NCBI GenBank assembly: GCA_013202335.1
Contig: JABMQR010000278.1
Location: 1-64,000, forward strand
Origin: Bacteroidota bacterium
GTDB taxonomy: Bacteria; Spirochaetota; Spirochaetia; JABMQR01
Direction: 5' to 3'
DNA: 64,000 nucleotides
Shown here: in pieces, positions 16,238-25,182 of the stretch
How the letters are laid out: the number at the start of each line of letters is the position of its first letter
How positions within the stretch are numbered: position 1 is the stretch's first letter
Made by a program: the position numbers and the translations under genes
Notes under the pieces: model-generated
What the model was told of the DNA's origin: nothing
Seen by the model: the letters and a program-made list of their open reading frames with translations, nothing else
The model's database searches: none

Positions 16238-17398
16238 ATGATTGTTATGGCACATATTGAGACAAGCACCCACACAGAGAGTTTTTTGAAGAGTCTTGGA
16301 TTTCCCACAGTCCAGGTACACGAAGCTTTTACACATTTTGATTTCACAAAACCATCACGGAGGGTTCTGGTTATTGGCCCAATGGGGTCAGGGAAAACTG
16401 AGTTTTCAGCCAGAGTCTGGCGTGATGCAGAGGTTGCACTATCTAAAAGTGATGCAATAAAAGAAATTACTGCTCAAAATGGTGTAGACCGAAGGAAAGT
16501 TTTTTTTCTCAGGACGCTTTTAGATGATGCCAGATTTCCCGATTATCCCGATGATGCCCTTGCCTACAGGGGTGGATATGTTCAGTGTGGAGAAAATATT
16601 GCCAGGATAAAGGACTCATTTGCACTTGAAAAAGCCCTGAAAGAGTATCCGGATGTCGGTACCTGGATAATTGATGAAGCCTCTTTCTATGACGAACGTC
16701 TGGCCTATGTGGTAAGAAATGATAGTCTTGAACGGGGTACCCTGTACATTTTCCCAACGCTTATTCTCAACTTCAGAAAAGATATCTTTAATTCTACAGC
16801 ACGCCTCATGTTGGATATCGCAACCGATGTGATACCGTTAACTGCATATTGTGAACATCCGGATTGTCTCGAAAACTCATTCTATACCTACCGGTACTAT
16901 ACCATAGGTGGAAAAGAGTGCCCGGCCCTTTTCTTTGATCCCCTGATCATTATTGGCGGAGATCAGAAAAAAGAGGATCCGCTTCAGCCGAACTACTGTT
17001 CACGCTGTGACAGCCATCACTATCTTCCGGGAAAAGAGTATACCTACTTTACCCTGAAACCGCTTGGGGAAGCTGCTGCTGCTGGTGATTTTAATCCACT
17101 AAAGGAAGAGCTTGAACGTTTGAAGAACGGGATGGAAAAATCACTGCTGTATAAACACATGAAGAAAAGGTACGAAAAAGATAAGGACAGCAACGTGTTT
17201 ATGAACGCCCTTCTTCCTGCATGTATTGCAGAGAAAGCGTTGATCTATTTATTTGCCGAACAGAACCTTATTCCAGAGGAACTTCTTCTGAAACTTGTGA
17301 ACGAACTTGGTCTGGACAGAGAGTACATGCGGAAGACGCTGGCTGATAACCGAAGACCGGTGAATCTGGATCAGCCGTTTCTTGAAGGTCTCTACTAA
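16238..17398 (+). CDS. Thymidine-kinase-like P-loop protein with C-terminal extension
   Basis: 386 residues. The Walker A loop GPMGSGKTEFSARV (about residues 47-60), the Walker B-like WIIDEASFYDE, and a cysteine pair in YCEHPDC with a later CSRCDSHH resemble type II thymidine kinases, which have a zinc-bound lid. Classical thymidine kinases are about 200 residues; this protein has an insert and an extra helical C-terminus of some 120 residues (ERLKNGMEKSLLYKHMKK and on). Lying between deoC and deoB, it may salvage thymidine. Function is inferred from fold motifs and position. Confidence 0.65.
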   Translation: MIVMAHIETSTHTESFLKSLGFPTVQVHEAFTHFDFTKPSRRVLVIGPMGSGKTEFSARVWRDAEVALSKSDAIKEITAQNGVDRRKVFFLRTLLDDARFPDYPDDALAYRGGYVQCGENIARIKDSFALEKALKEYPDVGTWIIDEASFYDERLAYVVRNDSLERGTLYIFPTLILNFRKDIFNSTARLMLDIATDVIPLTAYCEHPDCLENSFYTYRYYTIGGKECPALFFDPLIIIGGDQKKEDPLQPNYCSRCDSHHYLPGKEYTYFTLKPLGEAAAAGDFNPLKEELERLKNGMEKSLLYKHMKKRYEKDKDSNVFMNALLPACIAEKALIYLFAEQNLIPEELLLKLVNELGLDREYMRKTLADNRRPVNLDQPFLEGLY

Positions 17399-17417
17399 AT
17401 TAGCGGGAGATACCGTT

Positions 17418-18578
17418 ATGAAAAAGAGAGTTATAATCATTGTTATTGATAGTTTTGGTATCGGAGCACTCCCTGATGCCGAAAGATATGGAGATGAAGG
17501 GGCAAATACTGCTCTTCACATATGTGAACAGATACCGGGGAACAAGTGGGAGACGCTGCGGGGAATGGGGCTTGGGAACGCGTGTGCCAACCTTGGGTAT
17601 ACCCTTTCTGGTTGTGAACCTGTAGATAATCCAAGAGCGGATTATGGTGTTATGGCGGCAAAATCGCCTGGTAAGGATACTACAACAGGCCATTGGGAAC
17701 TGGCAGGTATCGTTCTCGATACACCCTTTGCAAAATTCCCCGAACAGTACCCGTCTTTTCCAAAAACGCTGATCGATGATTTCACCAGACAAACAGGCCT
17801 GGAGGTTTTGGGGAACAAAGCTGCCAGTGGAACCGAGATCATCAAAGAATACGGTGAAGAGCACGAGAGAACCGGGAAGCCCATATGTTACACATCTGCA
17901 GATTCTGTATTCCAGATTGCAGCGAATGAAGCGGTTATTTCCATTGAGCGGCTTTATGAAATATGCCAAATTTCCCGTGAAATCTGTGATGCTTACCATG
18001 TGGGAAGGGTGATCGCAAGACCTTTTATCACAACTGCTGATAATGAGTATGTGAGAACTTCCCGGAGAAAAGATTACAGTATAGCTCTGACAGGTCCTAC
18101 AATGCTTGACAGACTGCAGGCGAAAGGGATTGGTACGGTGGGAGTCGGCAAGATTGGCGACATCTTCAATGAGCAGGGGCTGAACAGAAGTTATCATGAC
18201 AAAGGTAATACAGCCTGCCTTGAGAGAGTGAAAATATTACTTCAGGAGGCGCCAGCCAATGATGAACTGATTTTTGTGAACCTGGTTGATACCGATATGC
18301 TTTATGGGCACCGAAGGGATGTTGAAGGATACTATCGTTGTGTGGATACTGTCGATAGGACTCTTTCTGTAATTCAGAGCCTGATGGGAGCACATGATGT
18401 TCTAATAATAACTGCTGATCATGGATGCGACCCATGTTTCAAGGGAACAGATCATACCCGGGAGTATGCCCCGTTATTGGCATATCAGAAGGATCGTTTC
18501 GGAAAAAATCTGGGAATATTTGATTCTTACAGCCATGTGTCGGATTTAGTGTTGAAAAGTTTCTTAATAAGAGAATAA
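17418..18578 (+). CDS. deoB: Phosphopentomutase
   Basis: 386 residues, started at the ATG after CGGGAG. The N-terminal IVIDSFGIGALPDAE carries metal-binding Asp and the later blocks GKDTTTGHWEL, ASGTEII and ITADHGCDP with GTDHTREY are all typical of DeoB, a binuclear-manganese alkaline-phosphatase-superfamily mutase. It converts (deoxy)ribose-1-phosphate to the 5-phosphate, supplying DeoC and the RpiB-like protein. Family length is normal. Cotranscribed with the phosphorylase 15 bases downstream. Confidence 0.96.
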   Translation: MKKRVIIIVIDSFGIGALPDAERYGDEGANTALHICEQIPGNKWETLRGMGLGNACANLGYTLSGCEPVDNPRADYGVMAAKSPGKDTTTGHWELAGIVLDTPFAKFPEQYPSFPKTLIDDFTRQTGLEVLGNKAASGTEIIKEYGEEHERTGKPICYTSADSVFQIAANEAVISIERLYEICQISREICDAYHVGRVIARPFITTADNEYVRTSRRKDYSIALTGPTMLDRLQAKGIGTVGVGKIGDIFNEQGLNRSYHDKGNTACLERVKILLQEAPANDELIFVNLVDTDMLYGHRRDVEGYYRCVDTVDRTLSVIQSLMGAHDVLIITADHGCDPCFKGTDHTREYAPLLAYQKDRFGKNLGIFDSYSHVSDLVLKSFLIRE

Positions 18579-18593
18579 CAATAGGGGGAAATT

Positions 18594-19898
18594 ATGAGGA
18601 TTCCGGATATTATTCGAAATAAACAACTTAACAATAAACTTACAAAAGAAGAGATAGATTATTTTGTAAAGGGATATACCTCTGGTGAGGTCGGTGATGA
18701 TCAGGCTGCAGCACTTTGTATGGCTATATGGTTTAACAGTATGGACAGCAGGGAAACGGCTGATCTTACCATAGCAATGGCACATTCCGGGGATCAGGTG
18801 GATCTTTCAGCAATCAAGGGTATAAAGGTTGATAAGCACAGCTCCGGCGGTGTTGCCGATACCACTACTATTGCGGTCGCTCCCATAGTAGCTGCATGCG
18901 GCGGTCTGCTGGCTAAGATGTCAGGGCGCGGTCTTGGGCACAGCGGCGGGACGCTGGATAAACTGGAGTCGATACCGGGATATAATGTATATCAGGAAAT
19001 GACTGATTTCATCAGAATTGTAAACACCTGCGGGGCTTCGGTGATTGGGCAGACTGCATCACTGGCTCCGGCAGATAAAAAGCTCTATTCACTTCGTGAT
19101 GTCACCTCCACGGTGGATACCATGCCCCTGATTGCCTCCAGTATTATGAGTAAAAAACTTGCTGCCGGCAGCGACCGGATACTCCTGGATGTCAAATGGG
19201 GGAATGGTGCATTTATGCCGACGGTTGCTGAAGCAGTGAAACTGGCGCAAATAATGGTTGATATCGGTATGCATGCCGGTAAACCGACCCGTGCGATGGT
19301 TACCGATATGAATCAACCGCTCGGGAATGCAGTTGGTAATGCGCTTGAGGTAATTGAAGCAATCGAGATACTTCGGGGAGACTCTGAAGGAGATCTGAAA
19401 GATCTTATCATAGCACTATCAGTTGAGATTCTCGTAATGGGTGAAATATTCAGTAGTCGTCCTGATGCTGAGCGAGCCGTTTTGAATTCGATTTCCAGCG
19501 GGTCAGCGATACAGAAGCTTCAGGAGATGATAGAGCTGCACGGTGGAGATTCCCGGGTGTGTGAAAATCTGGATCTCCTGCCAAAAGCAATCAGAATTCT
19601 ACCGGTTTACGCTAATTCGTCCGGATATATAACAGGCATGGAAACTGATTCGATTGGAATATCCACAGTAATGCTGGGTGCGGGCAGAGAGAGAAAAGAT
19701 GACCCTATTGATCACGCTGTAGGGTTATGGCTGAAAAAACGTCTCGGTGATCGTGTGGAGAAGGGTGATCCCTTAGCAGAATTCCATATAAATGACATGA
19801 AAAATGAGCAGGAAGCCATGGACCTGTTTTTACGCTCTATCCATATTGGGGTGGAACAACCGGAAAGCCTGCCTCTTGTGGCAGAAATTATCGGATAA
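18594..19898 (+). CDS. pdp: Pyrimidine-nucleoside phosphorylase
   Basis: 434 residues with the family signature KMSGRGLGHSGGTLDKLESI, the phosphate-binding KHSSGGVADTT and the SKKLAAGSD block. The length equals that of Bacillus Pdp/E. coli DeoA. It splits uridine, thymidine or deoxyuridine with phosphate into base plus (deoxy)ribose-1-phosphate, the substrate of DeoB. GGGGG precedes the ATG. Last gene of the BMC-nucleoside operon; a 14-bp AT palindrome follows the stop. Confidence 0.94.
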   Translation: MRIPDIIRNKQLNNKLTKEEIDYFVKGYTSGEVGDDQAAALCMAIWFNSMDSRETADLTIAMAHSGDQVDLSAIKGIKVDKHSSGGVADTTTIAVAPIVAACGGLLAKMSGRGLGHSGGTLDKLESIPGYNVYQEMTDFIRIVNTCGASVIGQTASLAPADKKLYSLRDVTSTVDTMPLIASSIMSKKLAAGSDRILLDVKWGNGAFMPTVAEAVKLAQIMVDIGMHAGKPTRAMVTDMNQPLGNAVGNALEVIEAIEILRGDSEGDLKDLIIALSVEILVMGEIFSSRPDAERAVLNSISSGSAIQKLQEMIELHGGDSRVCENLDLLPKAIRILPVYANSSGYITGMETDSIGISTVMLGAGRERKDDPIDHAVGLWLKKRLGDRVEKGDPLAEFHINDMKNEQEAMDLFLRSIHIGVEQPESLPLVAEIIG

Positions 19899-19916
19899 CC
19901 AGTCGGATAAATTTGC

Positions 19917-19953
19917 ATAATGATAATTATTTAACGTTGATAATTATCATTAT
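19917..19953. terminator. AT-rich perfect inverted repeat after the nucleoside operon
   Basis: ATAATGATAATTAT and ATAATTATCATTAT are exact 14-base inverted arms around a 9-base loop, followed by GATAATTATTTTTG. It may be the operon's terminator, but the repeated TGATAAT/ATTATCA units also look like Fur-family binding boxes, so an operator role is possible. Confidence 0.45.
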
Positions 19954-20065
19954 GATAATTATTTTTGTTTGCGATAAAACAACTATGCTTACCCTTTAAC
20001 AATGAGCCCTGAATCAGCGGGTAAAAACTCACCACAGCCCCACCTAATCAACAATTACCTACTTA

Positions 20066-20079
20066 CTGATGAAAATCAG
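20066..20079. promoter_or_regulatory. Possible enhancer site for the sigma-54 activator
   Basis: CTGAT-GAAA-ATCAG is a small inverted repeat about 40 bases before the sigma-54 promoter. Position and symmetry would suit an activator-binding site, but 5-bp arms are weak evidence. Confidence 0.3.
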
Positions 20080-20105
20080 CTTATAAATCACCTCAGGTAG
20101 TAATT

Positions 20106-20121
20106 TGGCATAGAACTTGCT
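20106..20121 (+). promoter_or_regulatory. Sigma-54 promoter of the heterocycle-catabolic operon
   Basis: TGGCATAGAACTTGCT matches the -24/-12 consensus TGGCAC-N5-TTGC with the invariant GG and GC exactly ten bases apart. It lies 33 bases before the first aminohydrolase start, giving a short leader with its AAAAGGGG ribosome site. A sigma-54-dependent activator gene closes the same operon. Confidence 0.75.
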
Positions 20122-20153
20122 TTGTTTTATACAAACAGCAAAAGGGGATACTC

Positions 20154-21557
20154 ATGCTCGATATTTGTATTAAAAATGGGATGCTTGTGACTCTTGATTC
20201 TGAGCGTCGAATTTTACAGGGAAATATATCAATACAAAACGGGCGTATTGTAGGGATAGGAGATGCTCTGCCTGAGGCAGCAAAGGTTATAGATGCAAAA
20301 GGCTGCGTGGTTATTCCGGGACTGGTGAATTGCCATACCCACCTCTATCAGGCTTTAATTGAAGGTATTGGCTATGATATGCATTTTGAACCCTGGAATT
20401 GGCGTTTCCTGTTTCCCATTGTATCCCGGATGTCTTCTCAGCACTCCTACCGCAGCACACGACTTGCCGCCCTGGAAATGATCAAAACTGGTACCACAAC
20501 TGTTTGTGATCACTGGTATATGCACACAGATTTTAAGAATATACGAGAAGCCTCAAGAGCTCTAAACGAAGCAGGATTACGAGGGAAGATGGTCTATGGG
20601 CTGCTGGATGAAAGCTTTGCCGGAGAATCATTAAGTGAAGACCAAATGACTATGCTTCATTCCCGAAAAGAACTTCTCGAAGATTTTCACAAATATCATA
20701 ATGAATGGCACAATAAAGGTACTCTTACAGCTGCTATAGGAGCCGGCTCCACCCAGGATGCTTCCGAGGAACTGCTCATTGAATCCAAACAGGTTGCTGA
20801 CCGCTTAGGTATTCCAATGTGTACACATGTAGCTGGATGGCAGGATATTCTGGCCTCTTCCTATAGTAAATACGGTATGCGGGATGTTGAATTTACCCGT
20901 TCAAGAGGACTCACCGGAAAGAACTCAATCTTTATTCATACCGTCTGGTTGAATCCAGGGGAAATTAACGATTTGGCTGAGACAAAAACCGGGGTTGTTC
21001 ACTGCCCGGCGGCCAATTCACAGCTTGGTTACGGTATTGCTCCGGTTGCAGAGATGCTGCAGGCCGGTGTTAAAGTAGGATTGGGAACTGACGGTGCGGG
21101 AAGTTATACGTATGACATGTTTGAGATGATGCGTCTTGCAGCTTATTTGCAGAAACAAAAGCATCATAGTGCAGATTTCTTTACTGCTGAGCAGGCTCTT
21201 GAACTTGCTACAATAAAGGGTGCCGAAGTCTTAGGTATGCAGGATGAAATTGGCTCGATTGAGGTGGGAAAGAGGGCTGATATTACGATTATTGATTTTA
21301 CACAACCCCATCTCATACTAAAAAACAGAGTTGTTCCAAAAATTGTGTACAGTGCAAACGGCAGTGACGTCAGGGATGTTGTTATCGATGGGAAAATTGT
21401 AATGGAACAGAAAGTTGTCACAACTATGAATGAATCTGAAGAACTGATGCTGGCTTCTGAGGCTATGGATGAACTTATGGAATCTGCCGGTTCTGAAACA
21501 GAGAGACTTCTGAATGCTCCCTGGAATTCAAAAAGACCTTACTGGATGGAAAAATAG
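20154..21557 (+). CDS. Amidohydrolase, TRZ/ATZ (chlorohydrolase-type) aminohydrolase
   Basis: 467 residues. Metal-ligand motif NCHTHLYQ after the beta-sandwich, later histidines in CTHVAGWQ and FIHTVW, and the terminal metal Asp in GTDGAGS mark the TRZ/ATZ deaminase group, which includes guanine, 8-oxoguanine, cytosine and adenosine-type deaminases. It ends with the usual KRADITIIDF return strand. First gene after the sigma-54 promoter. It probably deaminates an amino-substituted purine or pyrimidine. The exact base cannot be read from sequence. Confidence 0.88.
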   Translation: MLDICIKNGMLVTLDSERRILQGNISIQNGRIVGIGDALPEAAKVIDAKGCVVIPGLVNCHTHLYQALIEGIGYDMHFEPWNWRFLFPIVSRMSSQHSYRSTRLAALEMIKTGTTTVCDHWYMHTDFKNIREASRALNEAGLRGKMVYGLLDESFAGESLSEDQMTMLHSRKELLEDFHKYHNEWHNKGTLTAAIGAGSTQDASEELLIESKQVADRLGIPMCTHVAGWQDILASSYSKYGMRDVEFTRSRGLTGKNSIFIHTVWLNPGEINDLAETKTGVVHCPAANSQLGYGIAPVAEMLQAGVKVGLGTDGAGSYTYDMFEMMRLAAYLQKQKHHSADFFTAEQALELATIKGAEVLGMQDEIGSIEVGKRADITIIDFTQPHLILKNRVVPKIVYSANGSDVRDVVIDGKIVMEQKVVTTMNESEELMLASEAMDELMESAGSETERLLNAPWNSKRPYWMEK

Positions 21558-21602
21558 AATCTGAATAAACAACCTGTAGTTGTAGTAAATAAGGAGAATT
21601 AT

Positions 21603-23435
21603 ATGCCCTGGGCTGGAACACTTATGCGTGCTGACTTGACCTCACAAACATACCGGACAGAAGAAATCCCAAAAGATGTATTGAGAAAATATATTGGGGG
21701 AAAGGGTTTGGCAACCTGGTATTTCACCAATGAAGTTAGTCCGGATACTGAACCGTTAGGTCCTGATAATGTAATCTATATGGCTCCAGGAGCGTTTTCC
21801 GGAACAACAGTTCCTGCTTCTTCAAGATTTCACCTTGTAACGAAGTCACCGTTAACGGGTATTTACCTTGATTGCAGTTCCGGCGGCCACTTTGGTCCTG
21901 AAATGCGGTCCTGCGGTATTGATTTGCTGATACTGGAGGGGAAATCTACCGAACTTACGGGAATATATCTAAATAATCATACCGTTAAGTTTATTAATGC
22001 AAAAGAATTTTCCGGATTAGGAATATACGATACTGAAAAACGTGCTGCAGACCTCATTGGAGATAAACGAATCCATACCGCATCTATCGGTGGTGCAGGT
22101 GAACGGATGGTACATTACGCCTGTATAGGAAATGATTTTTCCCGGAACATCGGACGAGGCGGAGCCGGAGCGGTTTTTGGTTCAAAGAATTTGAAATTTG
22201 TTTCTGTTAAAGGTTCTACTCCGGTAATTCCTGCAAACCCGGAGCTCTATCCCGGTAAGGTTAAAGCTGTTTCTCAATGGATAGCAACGAACCCCTGGGT
22301 GCCGGGAACACGAGAGAAGGGAACGGCAGGCAATGTGGATAGTATGAGCAGTCTGGGTGTCTGGCCTGTTTGGAATTTTAGCGGAAAAGAGTTTCCCGGG
22401 GCAGAAAAAATTAACTTTGCGGCTTTGGATAAAAAACTGGTAAGACGACTCTCCTGTGCCAATTGTTCAGTATCCTGTTCAAAGGGATATCGTGATGATG
22501 TATATACCGGTGGTGAGATTGAAGGACCTGAGTATGAGACACTGTGCCTGTTGGGTCCCAATATCGGATTGGATGATCCTGATGGAATAGCGGCTTTAAA
22601 CTATATGTGCAATCAGCACGGGATAGACACAATATCAGCCGGCGCTGTGGCAGGTCTGGTTTTTGATGCAGTTAAAAGAGGTCTTGTTGAAGCCGCAGTA
22701 TTTGGTTTTACTTCGGAAATGCCCTTAATAAAGCAAGCTATGCATCTGTTGGAACTGATTTGCCGGAGAGAGGGAGTTGGTGAAATTCTCGCAAACGGAT
22801 CCCGTGCTACAGCTGAATTTCTTCATATGGAAGGGGAAGCACCGGAAGTTAAAGGACTTGATATAGCTGGTTACGACCCCCGGGCAACAACCGGGATGAG
22901 TCTTGCCTATCAAACCTCTGACAGAGGTGCCTGTCATCTTCGGAGTTTTCCACTGGGAAGAGAGTTTTCAGGTGTCCTGGAACCCGGGGACAGCATGGTC
23001 GGTAAAGCAAAGTTTGTTTCAGAACAGCAAAATGCAAAAGCGGCGCAGGAATGCCTCGGTATTTGCCAGTTTCCCTATGGAATCGGCATTAATCATGAAT
23101 GTATTGCTGAAATGCTTACGGTGTGTGTGGGTCACGATTATTCGGTAGAGGATATTGTTACCATTGGAGAGAGGATATGGAATCTGAGCAGATTGTTTAA
23201 TGCGGCTGCCGGGATTTCACGAAAGGATGATTATCTTCCGAAAAAGATTAGTGAAGAACCCCTGCAGTATGGGCCTACAAAAGGACGCAGGATGACCAGA
23301 GAGATGCAGGACACCATGCTGGATGAGTACTATCAGCTTAGAGGATGGGAAAGCAACGGAATTCCAACTCCTGAACGGATTGAAAAACTGGGATTGGACG
23401 AAGCCGCAGTAAAAATACAGGGGGCAGGAAAATGA
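21603..23435 (+). CDS. Tungsten-type aldehyde:ferredoxin oxidoreductase family protein
   Basis: 610 residues, the normal length of the AOR family. The N-terminal LRKYIGGKGLATWYF and ASSRFHLVTKSPLTG blocks bind the pterin, and CANCSVSC plus the later CLGICQFP supply the four cysteines for the [4Fe-4S] cluster. Family enzymes reduce acids or oxidise aldehydes; some (benzoyl-CoA-reductase BamB type) reduce aromatic rings. AAGGAG precedes the ATG and its stop overlaps the ferredoxin gene by four bases. In this operon it may perform a low-potential reduction of a heterocycle or oxidise an aldehyde product. Confidence 0.9.
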   Translation: MPWAGTLMRADLTSQTYRTEEIPKDVLRKYIGGKGLATWYFTNEVSPDTEPLGPDNVIYMAPGAFSGTTVPASSRFHLVTKSPLTGIYLDCSSGGHFGPEMRSCGIDLLILEGKSTELTGIYLNNHTVKFINAKEFSGLGIYDTEKRAADLIGDKRIHTASIGGAGERMVHYACIGNDFSRNIGRGGAGAVFGSKNLKFVSVKGSTPVIPANPELYPGKVKAVSQWIATNPWVPGTREKGTAGNVDSMSSLGVWPVWNFSGKEFPGAEKINFAALDKKLVRRLSCANCSVSCSKGYRDDVYTGGEIEGPEYETLCLLGPNIGLDDPDGIAALNYMCNQHGIDTISAGAVAGLVFDAVKRGLVEAAVFGFTSEMPLIKQAMHLLELICRREGVGEILANGSRATAEFLHMEGEAPEVKGLDIAGYDPRATTGMSLAYQTSDRGACHLRSFPLGREFSGVLEPGDSMVGKAKFVSEQQNAKAAQECLGICQFPYGIGINHECIAEMLTVCVGHDYSVEDIVTIGERIWNLSRLFNAAAGISRKDDYLPKKISEEPLQYGPTKGRRMTREMQDTMLDEYYQLRGWESNGIPTPERIEKLGLDEAAVKIQGAGK

Positions 23436-23830
23436 GAAGATATCTTTCTGTTGACCGGTCTACCTGTACAGGCTGCAGATCCTGTGAGTATGTCTGCTCC
23501 TTACATCATACAGGAGCTTTTAATCCTGCACAGTCACGGATACGGGTATATCGAAGCGGTTGTCTTGATCTTGCAACATTGGTCTGCAAACATTGCCCGA
23601 ATCCAATATGTATGAAGGTCTGTCCAGAGGCGGCAATAACCCGGATTGATGGACTTGTCCAGGTGGATCCGTTGCTCTGCACAGGTTGTGGGATCTGTGT
23701 TGATACCTGCAGAATGATGTTTATGGACGAAACAGAAAATAAAGCCGTGACATGTGATTTGTGCGGTGCATGTATAGATGAGTGTCCGGAAGAGGCGCTG
23801 AAAATTGAAATCTTGGGAGAGAGCAGATGA
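23432..23830 (+). CDS. Multi-cluster ferredoxin, partner of the AOR protein
   Basis: 132 residues with several CxxCxxC-type motifs: CTGCRSCEYVC, CKHCPNPICMKVC, CTGCGICVDTC and CDLCGACIDEC, enough for four [4Fe-4S] clusters as in HycB/AOR electron-transfer subunits. ATGA overlaps on both sides couple it to the AOR and the next aminohydrolase. It probably carries electrons to or from the tungsten enzyme. Confidence 0.92.
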   Translation: MRRYLSVDRSTCTGCRSCEYVCSLHHTGAFNPAQSRIRVYRSGCLDLATLVCKHCPNPICMKVCPEAAITRIDGLVQVDPLLCTGCGICVDTCRMMFMDETENKAVTCDLCGACIDECPEEALKIEILGESR

Positions 23831-25182
23831 AAAGAGTTATTACCAATACCATGGTTGTTACACCGCAGGTTGAGCAGGATTTGATCCGAAACGGATTTAT
23901 TGAGATTACAGACGACAGAATCAGTGCCATAGGTGCCATGGATCAGCTGTCCGAATATGAATATAAAGGAGATGTAGAGATCTTCAACGCCGATGGGAAA
24001 ATTGCAATTCCGGGTTTTGTCTGTGCACATAATCATATGTACAGCGCAGTGGTCAGGAGTATCCCTTATTCTGGGTTTGCAGAAGAGGATTTTTCCTTTG
24101 CTTCCTGGATGGAGCGATTCTGGTTTCAGAAACTGGAAAACAAAGTAAATAATACCGATGTTCTACAGGGAACACTGATAAATGCTATTGAGCATGTGAA
24201 ACACGGGTTTACGACCACTACAGATACCGTAGAAGGTCCGAACGCTCTTCCCGGTCCATTGTTTGCAGCAGGTGAAGCCGCAGAAAAGAGTGGAATCAGA
24301 GCAGTTCTCTCTTTTGAATCCACCGGCAGGCTTAGTCATGAGAATTTTGAATTGGGACTTGCAGAGAACCTCAATTTCTTCAAAGCAATGAAGGAAAAAG
24401 GGGGACGGGTTGAGGGTCGAATAGGGATTCATACGACCTACACAGTTACTCCGGAACAAGTGCAAATGGTCAGAAAAGCTGCTGATACACACGGTTGTGG
24501 AATTATGATGCATTTAAGCGACTCAAGATATCATACAACTGATTCAACACTTAAGTACGGCAAACGACCTGTGAAATGGCTGGAGGATCTTGGGTTCCTT
24601 GGACCGGATGTTCTCTTTTTTCATGCATCTTACATGGACATTCTTAGAGATCCGGAAATTCTTGCTAAATACGGGTGCAAAATTTCACATCAACCGGTAA
24701 GTAATGCAATGTTCGGGTTCTGGCCGAATATGGTACCTCTGCTTGCAGCGGGAATTCCTGTTGCGCTTGGGACTGATGGAATGACACAGTCGATGTTTGA
24801 AATTATGCGTACCTGTCAGATGATTCATCGGCTAAGGTATGAAGAGCTGGAATTACTTCCGGACAAAGATGTATTCAAGATGGCCACCATAAATGGCGCA
24901 AAGGCTATCGGTAAAGAGGACGATCTGGGTACTCTTGAAGTCGGTAAAAAAGCCGACATTGTTCTGATTGAAAACAGCAGTCCCGTGAAAGTGTTTGAAG
25001 CAAATATCTGGAACTATCTGGTTAGTGTTGCAGATAGTGCACATGTAAAGAGTGTTTTCGTTGATGGAGATTTAATAGTGAAAGATGGAGTTCACCAACT
25101 ACTTGATGAGAAGGCAGTTCGTGAACAGTGTCAGGATCAGGCAACCGATTTCTGGAAGCGTAACGGGTGGACTACTGCATGA
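23827..25182 (+). CDS. ssnA: SsnA-like putative aminohydrolase
   Basis: 451 residues, TRZ/ATZ amidohydrolase. CAHNHMYSAVVR carries the first metal histidines, MMHLSDS and FFHASY the later ones, and GTDGMTQS the catalytic Asp. The insert SIPYSGFAEEDFSFASWMER and overall length resemble E. coli SsnA (about 442 residues), an aminohydrolase of the anaerobic purine-degradation cluster. The gene is embedded between ferredoxin and M20 hydrolase genes with four-base overlaps. Second deaminase/cyclic amidine hydrolase of this operon. The gene symbol is assigned by resemblance only. Confidence 0.75.
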   Translation: MKRVITNTMVVTPQVEQDLIRNGFIEITDDRISAIGAMDQLSEYEYKGDVEIFNADGKIAIPGFVCAHNHMYSAVVRSIPYSGFAEEDFSFASWMERFWFQKLENKVNNTDVLQGTLINAIEHVKHGFTTTTDTVEGPNALPGPLFAAGEAAEKSGIRAVLSFESTGRLSHENFELGLAENLNFFKAMKEKGGRVEGRIGIHTTYTVTPEQVQMVRKAADTHGCGIMMHLSDSRYHTTDSTLKYGKRPVKWLEDLGFLGPDVLFFHASYMDILRDPEILAKYGCKISHQPVSNAMFGFWPNMVPLLAAGIPVALGTDGMTQSMFEIMRTCQMIHRLRYEELELLPDKDVFKMATINGAKAIGKEDDLGTLEVGKKADIVLIENSSPVKVFEANIWNYLVSVADSAHVKSVFVDGDLIVKDGVHQLLDEKAVREQCQDQATDFWKRNGWTTA

